This document shows, piece after piece, positions 8,845-18,363 of a DNA stretch of 35,244 bases. Source of the DNA: Clostridiales bacterium UBA1234 (GTDB lineage Bacteria > Bacillota > Clostridia > TANB77 > UBA1234); the NCBI GenBank assembly GCA_002308995.1, contig DBWQ01000025.1:1-35244 (forward strand), written 5' to 3'. Position 1 is the stretch's first letter, and each line of letters opens with the position of its first letter. The notes under the pieces are model-generated. The model had not been told where the DNA came from and did no database searches. It saw only the letters and a list, made by a program, of their open reading frames with translations. The translations under genes and the position numbers were made by a program.

Positions 8845-8894
8845 AAAAAATCATCCTTTCTTTTTATAAAAATTTTAAAATATTGAAATCAAAT

Positions 8895-11231
8895 TTAAAT
8901 GTTACCTCCCAAATCGGTAAAGTAACTGCCCATATCACTAAGTGATGCAATCATCAGTGGGCCAATCAAATATCCAACAAATAAGAAAACCATTGGCGCA
9001 AAGCCAAGAACCTTTCCTATTTTAGATTTACGGTTAATTAATCTTTCGTTCGACTCACGACGTTTTTCTTGGAAGAAATTACGTTCACTTTCAAGTTCAT
9101 CAAACGCATCTGTAATTTTAACACTTTCTTCTGCCGCTTGCAAGCTTTCTACAATTCTCACAAAAGATTTAAATGGAGCATCATCTTTTAGCTCCTCTAA
9201 AGCCTCATATCCTCCAGCTTCGTAGTTATTTAAGCACTTAGTTAATGGCTCCTTAAAGATGTTAGCAAATAATGCCATCCACTCCAAAATGGTTTCTACA
9301 GAAATTCTTTCAATATGCATAAGCATCAAGATAATGGTTTGGAACTGCATCACCTCGTCTTCCATCTCCATAAAACGCATACGCTTTTGGAACATCATCA
9401 TCCAAATAGGTCCCTGGAAAGCAAGCATAGCAACAGCAATGGCAATCGCAAGTTCTAATGCAGTAAAATATTCACTATAGATACTTAATAATTTATCATA
9501 AATACGATTTGCTGCCTCTATAGCCTGTTCATTCGACATCGGAGTTATGTATAGCAAAATTAATTGTTCTTTAATAACAGGTAAAGTAACTTCCTCAACC
9601 CCCTTTTCTCTACTACTATCCACAATGCCTTCCGCAAGGGTTAGTGAGAAATTTTCACGCGGCAAAGCAATCTTAGATTCTACAATCGCATACTGAATTT
9701 CGGTACGATTTAGAGTTTTACTGTTCATATGCTTAAAGATACGATTAGCATATTTATCTGCTGTCTCTTCGTCTAGCTTTTGGTTTGCAATTTTAATCAT
9801 TTCTTGTGCAATCAAGGCAATCGATTCTTCTTTGGATTTAAAGCGAACCGCATTGGTTATTTCATTTTGTTTGGAAAGCGAATCAATAAAATATCGATCA
9901 AAGGTCGACATCGATTTTGCATTTAATGCCTCTTTCTCCGATACTTTACCAAATGCACTTCCTTCCGTTGTTTCAGAATACAAAATCTGCGAAACCGCAA
10001 TCTTATGCATTTGAAGGCAAAGAACAATCACAACGATAAATCCAATTAAAGCACAAACACAACGATTCACATAGAGCCACTCTAAACGCAGTTTAGAAGC
10101 TGTATCACGAATTAAGTTTTTATATTTGGCAAACTTCGGTGAATTCTCTGCTGGCATCAAGCCATCAATCACACGCTCAACAAATGGCAAACGATACACT
10201 CTCTCTTGCCATGTAGAAGACTGCGTTGCATATACTTTGGTTTTAGAGCCATTATCTTTAATACGGGTTAATAACGCATAGCAAAGGAAAATTACCACTA
10301 ATAACAGTACCTGTACTAAAAATCCAAGTTTTCCTTCATAGAAGTCAATCGTTGCTGTAAAAGAATCCATTGCCCAATTCTCTAAAGGTTTAATTGCTAA
10401 AATAGGTAATACGGCAATGTAAGTTAAACTTTTAAATAAGTAATCTAGTTTATCACGCTTTAAAACTTCCATTTGAAGCTCTTGCGTAATGTTATTTAAG
10501 TCTTTTAAATATAGTGAAGAACCATTGATATTTCTATCACCATATTCTTTGGTTAAATAAGAAACCCCTGCAAATGCTTTTAAAAATCGATTCGGAGCCA
10601 CATCATAATATCTTTCTAGCTCCAACTCCGGCTCTGCAGATACCAACACTTCAAAGATTTTGTTGGCTTGACTGACAATTTCATAATCATCCACAAGCGA
10701 TGCATCATACACAGCTTCTTCTACCATGTGTGATGTGTGGAAATGATGTCGAACCTCTGATAAGAAATCAAGCATTTGAAGTAATAAACGATTTTCTACT
10801 TTACTTACGCCTTGTTCTGTTAAGTTTTCAATAACAACATATACACCAATCAATGACACACACATCATAAACAAGTCAGAACGATTGATGTAACAAAGCA
10901 GAATAGCAAAAAACAATGCTAAAAATATATTTTTAAGAGAAATTTTCGCTGTTTGATTACGAATTGTATATTCATCATCTGAGTTAATAAGTTCAAGTCT
11001 TCTTCTAATCTTGTAGACATAACGATTCACAAACGGAAGAGCGACTAGTTTATTATACATCTTTTGATAAAAAGCAGCAGACGAATTAGAACTCTTTTGG
11101 TTCATCATTTTTTGCAAAACTGCACTTTGACCACGGCTGTTTTTTCTAGATCGCATGACATAAGCAATGACAATGCCCAAGAAACCAGCAAAACAAGCCA
11201 TCGCCAAATATAGCAATACTTTGATATCCAT
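8895..11231 (-). CDS. TadB/TadC-like pilus inner-membrane platform protein
   Basis: 778 residues, longer than a single TadB or TadC (about 300). Hydrophobic segments occur near 5-25, around 110-140, near 300-325 and 395-415, around 590-620, and at the C-terminus. The C-terminal part (LLMLMHIERISVETILEWMA... ending in two membrane helices with SKIGKVLGFAPMVFLFVGYLIGP) has the T2SSF/TadC feel. This suggests a fused or enlarged platform protein that transmits ATPase action to pilin assembly. It lies between the TadA ATPase and the pilin genes. The SD is AAAGGAGG. Confidence 0.7.
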   Translation of the reverse strand: MDIKVLLYLAMACFAGFLGIVIAYVMRSRKNSRGQSAVLQKMMNQKSSNSSAAFYQKMYNKLVALPFVNRYVYKIRRRLELINSDDEYTIRNQTAKISLKNIFLALFFAILLCYINRSDLFMMCVSLIGVYVVIENLTEQGVSKVENRLLLQMLDFLSEVRHHFHTSHMVEEAVYDASLVDDYEIVSQANKIFEVLVSAEPELELERYYDVAPNRFLKAFAGVSYLTKEYGDRNINGSSLYLKDLNNITQELQMEVLKRDKLDYLFKSLTYIAVLPILAIKPLENWAMDSFTATIDFYEGKLGFLVQVLLLVVIFLCYALLTRIKDNGSKTKVYATQSSTWQERVYRLPFVERVIDGLMPAENSPKFAKYKNLIRDTASKLRLEWLYVNRCVCALIGFIVVIVLCLQMHKIAVSQILYSETTEGSAFGKVSEKEALNAKSMSTFDRYFIDSLSKQNEITNAVRFKSKEESIALIAQEMIKIANQKLDEETADKYANRIFKHMNSKTLNRTEIQYAIVESKIALPRENFSLTLAEGIVDSSREKGVEEVTLPVIKEQLILLYITPMSNEQAIEAANRIYDKLLSIYSEYFTALELAIAIAVAMLAFQGPIWMMMFQKRMRFMEMEDEVMQFQTIILMLMHIERISVETILEWMALFANIFKEPLTKCLNNYEAGGYEALEELKDDAPFKSFVRIVESLQAAEESVKITDAFDELESERNFFQEKRRESNERLINRKSKIGKVLGFAPMVFLFVGYLIGPLMIASLSDMGSYFTDLGGNI

Positions 11232-11271
11232 CTCCTACCTCCTTTTTTCATCAAGATTAAAAGAAAATTTA

Positions 11272-13173
11272 CTACTCAACAATTCTTCTCTTTGGACCAG
11301 AGAAACTACTAAAGTAATTGGCACAGAAATCATCAAATAATACTTGATCTTCCTCTGACATATTTTCTCTCATCTCTTCGATGTTTTTATTAGAAATAGG
11401 ATTCTTTACAACATACTCACCATCAACAAATTCAATAATATTGACAGATTTATAGGTTTGTGTTTCTGTAATTTTTGTGAAATAATCGGTAGCGTTATCA
11501 ATGAACTTATCCATCTTACCTTCCATCGTTGGTTCATTTCGATGGTCATAAGTATATGTATTTTCTGGTTGAACAGGAATACATTCCGTAATTCTCTCAA
11601 TGAAACGTTGACCATCATATGATTTTTTAAGGTGAACTTCAAAGTTTAATACGCCAACAACCTGAATCTCCGCAACTTTTTCGTTATTGAACATACCAAT
11701 CTTTAATAGGGAGTTACGAAGGGCAAGTACTAAGTTATCAAATGTTTTAGCGTGGTGCGTAAATAATGTAAATTTAGAAGCAACCTGAGCCATCTGAATC
11801 ATCCAAGCAGCAACGGGGTCAGTTGCAACCTCACCTAGGATATTAACAGCACCATCAGTTTTCTTTTGAACATCCAAGCCATCTTGTCCAGAAACTGTTT
11901 CGGTTTCTCTAAAAGTTAAGATGTTTCGATCTGGATACACCTTTCTTAAGTGCAACTCGAAAGCAGTTTCCTGAACTCTTATGTTAAGAGTTGTATAAAT
12001 ATATTTAATCATAGCAAGTAGCATCGTTGTTTTACCACAACCCTGCTCACCAGTTAATGCAGTAACTCTTGCACCTTTGACTAAGAATTTTAATAATGCA
12101 ATGACTGGTTCTTTTCCAGGGTGTCTTACTAAGTTTTCTAGAACTGCATTTGGTGTATCGAACTTTCTAATGAAGAATGCCCAAGATTCTGACATACTTG
12201 GTCTTACAACAACGACACGAGAACCATCTTTCATTTCGTTAATCTTATAACCATTGGTATCAGATAACTGTCCAGGATTATTATACTTATAAATGTTTTG
12301 ACAAACACGACGAAGTTCTGCAAAAGAACCAAACGATAAGCACGCTAGTCGAATCGATTTACCATGGAACATAATCCAAACGCTATCATATGCTTTCGGA
12401 ATATGATGGGCATTGGTTTGTTTCATAAAATCTTCGATAGAACCAACTTGATACATGAAAGACTCTGGAAGTCCAGAAACGCCTCCCGAAATACCATCAA
12501 TGTTCATATCGCGGACTTCATCGATAACACTATAACCTTTATAACTTTGATAAATTCTTTGAGAAACAATATTTAAACGATCCTCAAAAGATAAATACTC
12601 ATATTCTTTTTCGAAAATCTCATCAATTTCTTCTGGTGTAATAACATAAGCAGGAATTGTTGAGCCATATACGCATTTTAATGTATCAAGTTTATACTTA
12701 TTAATTAATTCAGCAAGTGCATTATAGCCATACTGTTGTTTATACATATATAAAAGAATATCAAATTTATCTTGACAAGTAAGTTTCTCGACATTATCAA
12801 AATCAATCGCGCTCGTGATATTTACTTGATTAACACCATATTCACGATGAAGAAGATCAAAGATAAGCTCCTTAATATATTTCTTATCGTTAACATCACC
12901 ATAAGTACAACCTTTAAGAGCTTTTTTTAGTTCATATTTCTTGTTCTTACGACGTCTCATTTCATCCTCAGAAAGACCTATATCATAAAGGTTGGTACGC
13001 GTAATTTCGTCCATTCTTTCCTTAATAAAGTAAGTCATCTGCTCAATGGTGTAACTTCTTCCGCCTCGATCAACCTTATAAATGGCAGAGGAATCGGTCT
13101 TTTTAAACAAGTATCCTATAAAGATTAAAAGACCTAAGACTAAGGCAGCAATTAATGCATAATTTAAAATCAT
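11272..13173 (-). CDS. tadA: TadA/CpaF-type pilus assembly ATPase
   Basis: Secretion ATPase, family T2SSE/CpaF. The Walker A is GEQGCGKTT (about 383-391), with Walker B/Asp-Glu-box remnants around ILGEVATDPVAAW and the conserved His region FTHHAKTFDN. Unusually, it starts with a hydrophobic helix (MILNYALIAALVLGLLIFIGYLF), so it appears membrane-anchored, whereas canonical CpaF is cytosolic. I chose the ATG at 13173, preceded by GAGGAAG at about 11 bases; an in-frame TTG at 13197 would add eight residues. It sits between the CpaE-like genes and the TadB/C-like gene. Confidence 0.85.
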   Translation of the reverse strand: MILNYALIAALVLGLLIFIGYLFKKTDSSAIYKVDRGGRSYTIEQMTYFIKERMDEITRTNLYDIGLSEDEMRRRKNKKYELKKALKGCTYGDVNDKKYIKELIFDLLHREYGVNQVNITSAIDFDNVEKLTCQDKFDILLYMYKQQYGYNALAELINKYKLDTLKCVYGSTIPAYVITPEEIDEIFEKEYEYLSFEDRLNIVSQRIYQSYKGYSVIDEVRDMNIDGISGGVSGLPESFMYQVGSIEDFMKQTNAHHIPKAYDSVWIMFHGKSIRLACLSFGSFAELRRVCQNIYKYNNPGQLSDTNGYKINEMKDGSRVVVVRPSMSESWAFFIRKFDTPNAVLENLVRHPGKEPVIALLKFLVKGARVTALTGEQGCGKTTMLLAMIKYIYTTLNIRVQETAFELHLRKVYPDRNILTFRETETVSGQDGLDVQKKTDGAVNILGEVATDPVAAWMIQMAQVASKFTLFTHHAKTFDNLVLALRNSLLKIGMFNNEKVAEIQVVGVLNFEVHLKKSYDGQRFIERITECIPVQPENTYTYDHRNEPTMEGKMDKFIDNATDYFTKITETQTYKSVNIIEFVDGEYVVKNPISNKNIEEMRENMSEEDQVLFDDFCANYFSSFSGPKRRIVE

Positions 13174-13204
13174 TAAGCATCTCTTCCTCTCATACAAAAG
13201 TATA

Positions 13205-14032
13205 TTACCTATCTACTAACTTAGGCTTGATGCATTCCATAATGGCATCAGTAAGCCTTGAAACTTCTCCTAAAAAGAATCCATTTCTATCTGTCTCAAT
13301 ATTAGCACGAATATTCTCTGCAAAGAAATCAACCACTCTACCTTCGTTAGAAGCATCAAAGAAATGTGTATTATAAGGAAGCGTATATATTGGTTTTTTA
13401 TAATTAAATGTTCTTGAAATATTTTTATTACCATATACAGAAAAACGATCATACCTACCAATGACAGGAATAATAGGTTTTTCTTGCAAAATCTTTAATG
13501 TATCCATACTCTTAAATACTTTTTTAAGCATTTCTCTATTTTGACTCATCGATAGGACAATCAAATCAGACTTTTGAAGAATCGGATTAACTTCTGGACT
13601 CTCAAACCCTTTGTTTAAATCGACGAGAACAATATCATAGTATTGACTTGCATAATCAACAATAAGAGGAAATGTCTCTAAAATTCTCGCATAGGAATCA
13701 GGGTCATTTTTAAAAGTGCCAAATAAAACATCTAAGCGGCCTCTAAGTTTAAGTTTTGCATAATTAGCAATATTCTCTGGCGTCAACTTGTTACTTCTAA
13801 GAAGTCTATCCAAAGCATCAATTCCTGTATCCGATACATCTAGAGAACCTTTACGGCTAAGCTTATCCATATCAAAGAAACCAGATTCCATTGACATATC
13901 TGAATAATGCGTTTGTGTAATGATGGTTCGATAGGGATATTTGGTTCCAATTGATGCGGCAGCAGCCACAGCAGTAGCCGTCGTTGCAAGCTGAGCAGAT
14001 TTTTCTGTCCCCCAAAAAGATATAATAGGCAT
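13205..14032 (-). CDS. CpaE-like MinD/ParA-type protein (second copy)
   Basis: 275 residues with a P-loop ATPase-like fold. The N-terminus MPIISFWGTEKSAQLATTATAVAAAASIGTK keeps the place of the deviant Walker A but replaces GKGG-GKT with GTEKSAQ. YDIVLVDLNKG is the Walker B-like strand (about 139-149), and SDLIVLSMSQN follows. In Tad loci, CpaE/TadZ localises the machine. The lost lysine pattern suggests weak or no ATP hydrolysis. It is adjacent to a second CpaE-like gene. Confidence 0.7.
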   Translation of the reverse strand: MPIISFWGTEKSAQLATTATAVAAAASIGTKYPYRTIITQTHYSDMSMESGFFDMDKLSRKGSLDVSDTGIDALDRLLRSNKLTPENIANYAKLKLRGRLDVLFGTFKNDPDSYARILETFPLIVDYASQYYDIVLVDLNKGFESPEVNPILQKSDLIVLSMSQNREMLKKVFKSMDTLKILQEKPIIPVIGRYDRFSVYGNKNISRTFNYKKPIYTLPYNTHFFDASNEGRVVDFFAENIRANIETDRNGFFLGEVSRLTDAIMECIKPKLVDR

Positions 14033-14049
14033 ATCAAATTCTCTCCTCT

Positions 14050-14790
14050 CTACTTAGAAAATCCAGAATTACGTTCAACATTTTTCATTACCTTTTTAAT
14101 GGAAGCCTCATCTTCTCCCGTAATCACTTTCACTGAAGAAGCAAGTGCATCTTTATACATCTTAGTTAAATACCTAAAATCAATTTTACCAGAATATTGA
14201 TTTTGAATATTCGCAGATAAATCACCTTGATCATAAGGATAACGATGGATAGAAGTCCACTCCACCGGCATACTCTCTGTAAAACGATCAATGTATTTAC
14301 TATCTGCTGAATTTACTTCACTATAGTATAGAATTCTTTCAACATTTAATACTGCCTCTGGGTCTGTTCTTCTCTTAGCAGCACACACATATCGCAAAAG
14401 CTCTATTCCTTTTACAATATCATATTTGTCATAAGAGGAAACAAAGAACAAATTGTTAGCACTCTTTAAGTCATACTCTTCAATCATCTCTTCAATATCT
14501 GTATCTACCAAAACGTAATCATACTCATTAAAGTCCTCGCCCTTTGATAATAGATATTTCTTTAATTCTAGCATATTACTAAAACCAACAGCAATATCAA
14601 TATCATCAAACTGTACAACATATTGGTTTTGGTTTTCGGTTCCCAAAATCGTGGGAACCGTGTACCTTGACTTTTGTGATTCAGTTGCATCAACCACAAT
14701 TACTTTATTGCCTAAACCTTTTAAAAGTCTTCCTATGTATTGCGTAATTTCCGTCTTATTTGTTTTTCCAATAAAGCCAATACATTTCAT
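14050..14790 (-). CDS. CpaE-like MinD/ParA-type protein (first copy)
   Basis: 246 residues. The N-terminal P-loop is relic-like: IGFIGKTNKTEITQYIGRLL (GKTNKTE in place of GKGGVGKT), followed by VIVVDATE, YDYVLVDTDIEE and LFFVSSYDKYD strands typical of the MinD/ParA fold. Its place just after CpaB-like and before a second such protein argues for a TadZ/CpaE localisation role. The two copies might form a heterodimer; this is inference. Confidence 0.7.
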   Translation of the reverse strand: MKCIGFIGKTNKTEITQYIGRLLKGLGNKVIVVDATESQKSRYTVPTILGTENQNQYVVQFDDIDIAVGFSNMLELKKYLLSKGEDFNEYDYVLVDTDIEEMIEEYDLKSANNLFFVSSYDKYDIVKGIELLRYVCAAKRRTDPEAVLNVERILYYSEVNSADSKYIDRFTESMPVEWTSIHRYPYDQGDLSANIQNQYSGKIDFRYLTKMYKDALASSVKVITGEDEASIKKVMKNVERNSGFSK

Positions 14791-14811
14791 CTTGCATCCT
14801 CCTAACGGTTA

Positions 14812-16140
14812 TTAATAATTATTGATTAAAAGTGATTGTAAATATTGTTTTCTTTCATTCTTCTGAGTTTCAATCTTAGTCGTAATACCTGCTTGAATCT
14901 TTCCAACAGCTTCTAATTCCTTCACATCGCCATAAGTATCAACTTCATATAATGGGAAGTTTGCAAAACCTTCTCTTTCAGCCTCAAGTTTTTCAATATC
15001 ATACTTAGCTGATAAATCTCTTAAGATGTTTGGATTATGAGCAATTAAAGCAGCAATCTTTTCATTAACCGGATAATTTTCAACCATTGATGTATTCTTC
15101 TTTAATAGCCAATTTTGGTAGTAAGCAATCTTAGATTCATCTCTAGAGTTTCTAGCCACTTTCATATCTTCAATTACTTTATAATCTACACCAATTCTGG
15201 CAGCAATTTCTTCATCTGAAACCGAGATGTTAAGTAAATCTGGATTTTCACCACTAGAAGTAAGAGCTAAGCTAGAAGTAGGTGTTGGAGTTGGAGTAGG
15301 AGTTGTTGTTAATGTTATATCACCCAAAGTAAATGTTTCTTCTGTATTTACGATAAGAGAAATATCAGAGGAATTATTTCTACCAAACGTATCCCCTTCC
15401 ATTTCCTTTAAAAGAGCTTCTTGCTTTTCTTGCTTAATTTGTTCATAGGTTTTATCATATAATTCAATCAAATCCACACGAGAAGATTCAACTAATTGCG
15501 TAGATGGTTTAACATACTTAGTAGCATATACTTCAGAACCATTCAAAATATATGACTCAATCACAGCTGCCGTAGTTCTTAGAATATCTTCTTCATCTAA
15601 TCTAAGGAAAACTGTATTGGTATCATTGCCAATACCAAGCTTTTCAACTTCTTTTCCAGATGTAACAATATAGTTTTCTCCATTTGGCGTTACAAAACGA
15701 ATGTCAATATAATCGCCCGCATTCAAATCGCTTGGAAGAGTAATCATGTTAAATTCTTGTAATCTAATATCTTTTGAAGGAGTTTGATCAGCCTCTGGTA
15801 AAAGCATAGAATCTGTTAAAATGGTTTTTTGGTTGATATTCACCACTGTTCTACGATTAATAATATCTCCTAGTCTAGACTCGGCAAAAGAATCCTCTGG
15901 AGCGCTCTCTCCCTTGACTTCAACAGGAATGACATCCTCAGCAGTAAGTACTTCTCCCGCACCGATGTCTCTAGAAGTAACATATCTTGTTTCCGTAACT
16001 GTTTTAATTTCAAGTTCTTTAATTTTTTCTTCCATTTTACTTCTATAGCCCATGAATAAAAGAACTCCAACGACAACTGGTAGTAAAAATCCTACAAAGC
16101 CAGCTACCATTACTTTTTTCTTTGTTGGTCCCATCATCAT
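14812..16140 (-). CDS. cpaB: CpaB/RcpC-like pilus assembly protein
   Basis: 442 residues. A membrane helix (about 12-31) is followed by a SAF-like domain (TRYVTSRDIGAGEVLTAEDVIPVEV and LGDIINRRTVVNINQKTIL, about 50-115) as in CpaB/flagellar FlgA relatives. Then come a Thr/Pro linker (TPTPTPTP, about 280-290) and a C-terminal helical region. First gene of the pilus operon, with a promoter 44 bases upstream. CpaB assists pilus assembly at the cell envelope; in a Gram-positive its partner cannot be an outer-membrane secretin. The SD is GGAGAGG, with the start at the first of three ATGs. Confidence 0.75.
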   Translation of the reverse strand: MMMGPTKKKVMVAGFVGFLLPVVVGVLLFMGYRSKMEEKIKELEIKTVTETRYVTSRDIGAGEVLTAEDVIPVEVKGESAPEDSFAESRLGDIINRRTVVNINQKTILTDSMLLPEADQTPSKDIRLQEFNMITLPSDLNAGDYIDIRFVTPNGENYIVTSGKEVEKLGIGNDTNTVFLRLDEEDILRTTAAVIESYILNGSEVYATKYVKPSTQLVESSRVDLIELYDKTYEQIKQEKQEALLKEMEGDTFGRNNSSDISLIVNTEETFTLGDITLTTTPTPTPTPTSSLALTSSGENPDLLNISVSDEEIAARIGVDYKVIEDMKVARNSRDESKIAYYQNWLLKKNTSMVENYPVNEKIAALIAHNPNILRDLSAKYDIEKLEAEREGFANFPLYEVDTYGDVKELEAVGKIQAGITTKIETQKNERKQYLQSLLINNY

Positions 16141-16183
16141 ATATAATCCTCTCCTCTACATCTCATTGTTTTACCTACTATAA

Positions 16184-16212
16184 AGTGTAGCACAACTCAT
16201 TTTTGTGTTCAA
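16184..16212 (-). promoter_or_regulatory. Promoter of the pilus operon
   Basis: Minus strand TTGAAC (16212-16207), 17-base spacer, extended -10 TGC-TACACT (16189-16184). It precedes the CpaB-like gene, and no terminator is visible before 4962, so it probably drives the entire pilus locus. Confidence 0.65.
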
Positions 16213-16262
16213 CAAAGTAAGAAAGATTTAATAAAAATGTAACAGCATTGTAATATTTCCGT

Positions 16263-16288
16263 AATAAAAAAGGCGACCTAAGGTCGCC
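16263..16288 (-). terminator. Terminator of the TelA operon
   Basis: GGCGACC/GGTCGCC stem (16272-16278 with 16282-16288) with a short loop, followed on the minus strand by six Ts. It lies 7 bases after the PotD-like stop. Confidence 0.9.
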
Positions 16289-16295
16289 ATATATT

Positions 16296-17375
16296 CTATC
16301 GAATTTCTCTCCACATTTTGTCATATTTTGCTGTTGCCTGCGGATCATATAAAAACGCTTCACAGCGCGCAAGTTCTTCTTCACTCGGAAACATAATTTT
16401 GTTATTGCCAAATTCAGACCAAGCCCCCTTAATTGGTGAAGTATACCCTGTTTCTGTCATATTACGCACCGCAATATTCGAGCGGCACATAAAGTTAATA
16501 AATTTTTCAGCTGCATCTTTGTTTTTGGCATTTTTCACAATGACAAAGCCATCTACGAACTTATTGGAACCTTCTTTAGGAATTACATATGCCAAATTCG
16601 GATTTTGGTCAATAGCAGCTTTTGCCTCGCCTGCATATACTAATGCAAGGATTCCTTCATCTGCAATCATAGCATCTCTCGACTCTTCTTCAGCGAAGCC
16701 TTTTAATAAACTTCCTTGTTTGATAAGTTCTAGTTTGGCTTCGTTGAGTTCTGTATCATCATTTGTGTTCATGCTATACCCCAAACGTTTTAGGGCTACT
16801 CCAATGACATCACGCTCAGAGTCCCACATCCAAATTTCTTTACGATAATTACTATCCCATAAAGCATCCCATGAGTCAATTGGTGCTTTCACCATCTTTT
16901 TATTATACAAAATGCCAACAGTCCCAACCATGTATGGGACAACATAGTCATTTTCAGGGTCATATGCTGGGTTTAAATATTCACTAGCCACATTGGTGAT
17001 ATTCGTAATATTAGACTTATTCAATTTTTCTACTTTTCCCTCTTTAATTAATCTATCAACCATATAATCAGAAGGAACAAGAAGGTCATACTGATTTGGG
17101 TTTTTGCTGATGTCATCATACATGGATTCATTACTCTCAAACTCTTCATAAACCACCTTAATCTTATATTCTCTCTCAAAGTCCTTTACTGTGGACATGT
17201 CCATGTATTCAGCCGCATTATAAACTCTTAGTTCGCCCACATAGTCTATTTTTTCCTCTATTTTAGTAGTCTTGTTTCCTTGAGGTGTCTTAGTTTTATC
17301 TTCATTTTTCCCCGTACAACCTATACAGAAAACAGAAAGCATAACTACCAAAAGTATGATTAAAAACTTCTTCAT
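16296..17375 (-). CDS. potD: PotD-like extracellular solute-binding lipoprotein
   Basis: 359 residues. It has a lipoprotein signal with Cys in FCIGCTGK (about residue 20), then a family 1 spermidine/putrescine-binding fold (LRVYNAAEYMDMSTVKDFE, VPSDYMVDRLI, VPYMVGTVGILYNKKMV, DSWDALWD, LALVYAGEAK). No PotABC genes accompany it. It ends the TelA operon instead, so it may be a sensor or act with a transporter elsewhere. The start at the ATG at 17375 follows AAAAGGAGG; an upstream in-frame start would add 16 residues with no lipoprotein logic. Confidence 0.85.
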   Translation of the reverse strand: MKKFLIILLVVMLSVFCIGCTGKNEDKTKTPQGNKTTKIEEKIDYVGELRVYNAAEYMDMSTVKDFEREYKIKVVYEEFESNESMYDDISKNPNQYDLLVPSDYMVDRLIKEGKVEKLNKSNITNITNVASEYLNPAYDPENDYVVPYMVGTVGILYNKKMVKAPIDSWDALWDSNYRKEIWMWDSERDVIGVALKRLGYSMNTNDDTELNEAKLELIKQGSLLKGFAEEESRDAMIADEGILALVYAGEAKAAIDQNPNLAYVIPKEGSNKFVDGFVIVKNAKNKDAAEKFINFMCRSNIAVRNMTETGYTSPIKGAWSEFGNNKIMFPSEEELARCEAFLYDPQATAKYDKMWREIR

Positions 17376-17440
17376 ATCGTTCCTCCTTTTGTGAGGGAGA
17401 AAGCCCAAATTCCCCTCAAACAATTGTATTGTTTCTATTA

Positions 17441-18347
17441 CTATGACATACTTCGTTTTTGAATTTCGGACACCTTTATCTCATTTTCAGGCAAATAATC
17501 CTCATTTTGTTCTAGTGCCTCATCATAAACCTGAAAAGCTTCTTCAAAAGATTCTTTTAGGCCATTCGCAGAAATCTCTTTTTGGAGAATTCTTTCAGAA
17601 CCCTCTAGCACTCGATTTTCCTTGGAATAAACCTGATCCAGTTTCTTTAACGTAATCTTTTGATGATTCAGTGTCATAGCAAGAAGCGTTGCTGTATGAA
17701 TCGTAGAAAGCGTCACGCTTCTTACACGATCCACATTACGGATTAATTCTTGATTATTTCGCATGATGACTTCCATCGCCAAAACAGTTTGTTCATTCAC
17801 AATCATCATTTCTTTTATATCAAAAAGCTTTTTTTCTAAAACGTTAATGACTCTTTTTTGGTAGGATTCCGTCCTGCTTGTATCACCAAGCTCTGACATT
17901 TCCTCAGCTGTTTTTAAAAGTTCACTTAGTTTCAACTGGCCTTCTTCATAAAGCGCTTCCAGTCGTTTGATGATTTCCAAAACTTTGTTCTTTTCTATCT
18001 CCAGTGTAATGTTATCATTCGTTAGAATACTTTTTCCTTTTTCTAAGGCTTGCATAATCTCATCCAAAGAAGCTTCCTCTTGCTCAAACTCACGAAAATA
18101 CTTGGTAACCGGGCTTAGAAACTTGGCAATGCCGCTTAGCGCCTTCAAACGAAATCGAACCTGGATTCATCTTTTTCATTTTTGCTTCTAGCGCCTCAAT
18201 TGTGCTCGCAAGGAAACTATTCGTACGAGATGCCCCCGAAATACCTGAAATCGTTTTTCCCATCATCTTGGTTCTTTGAAGGGTATCCTCTATCACGTCG
18301 CTTCCAAAGTCTTGGATTTCTTTTTCAAGGTTTCTATCTAATTCCAT
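17441..18347 (-). CDS. Second TelA-family protein, split by an in-frame CGG (+1 frameshift)
   Basis: Read as a TelA/KlaA paralogue of 301 residues. Residues 1-71 are in one frame (start ATG 18347, with AAAGGTGG 9 bases upstream). An in-frame CGG follows at 18134-18132, and the remaining 230 residues are in the +1 frame. Joining FEGAK to GIAKFLSPVTKYF by skipping the C makes one continuous protein. The second part has TelA features: EKGKSILTNDNITLEIEK, RNNQELIRNVDRVRSVTLS, ALTLNHQK-type core. Without the shift, translation stops 13 codons on. It lies between the VWA protein and PotD. TelA proteins belong to predicted membrane-linked stress modules. Confidence 0.8.
18132..18134 (-). other. +1 frameshift site: AAG CGG C
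   Basis: In-frame CGG in the second telA. Skipping C18134 gives GGC (Gly) and continues the TelA reading frame. Confidence 0.8.
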
Positions 18348-18363
18348 CCTCAATAACCACCTT

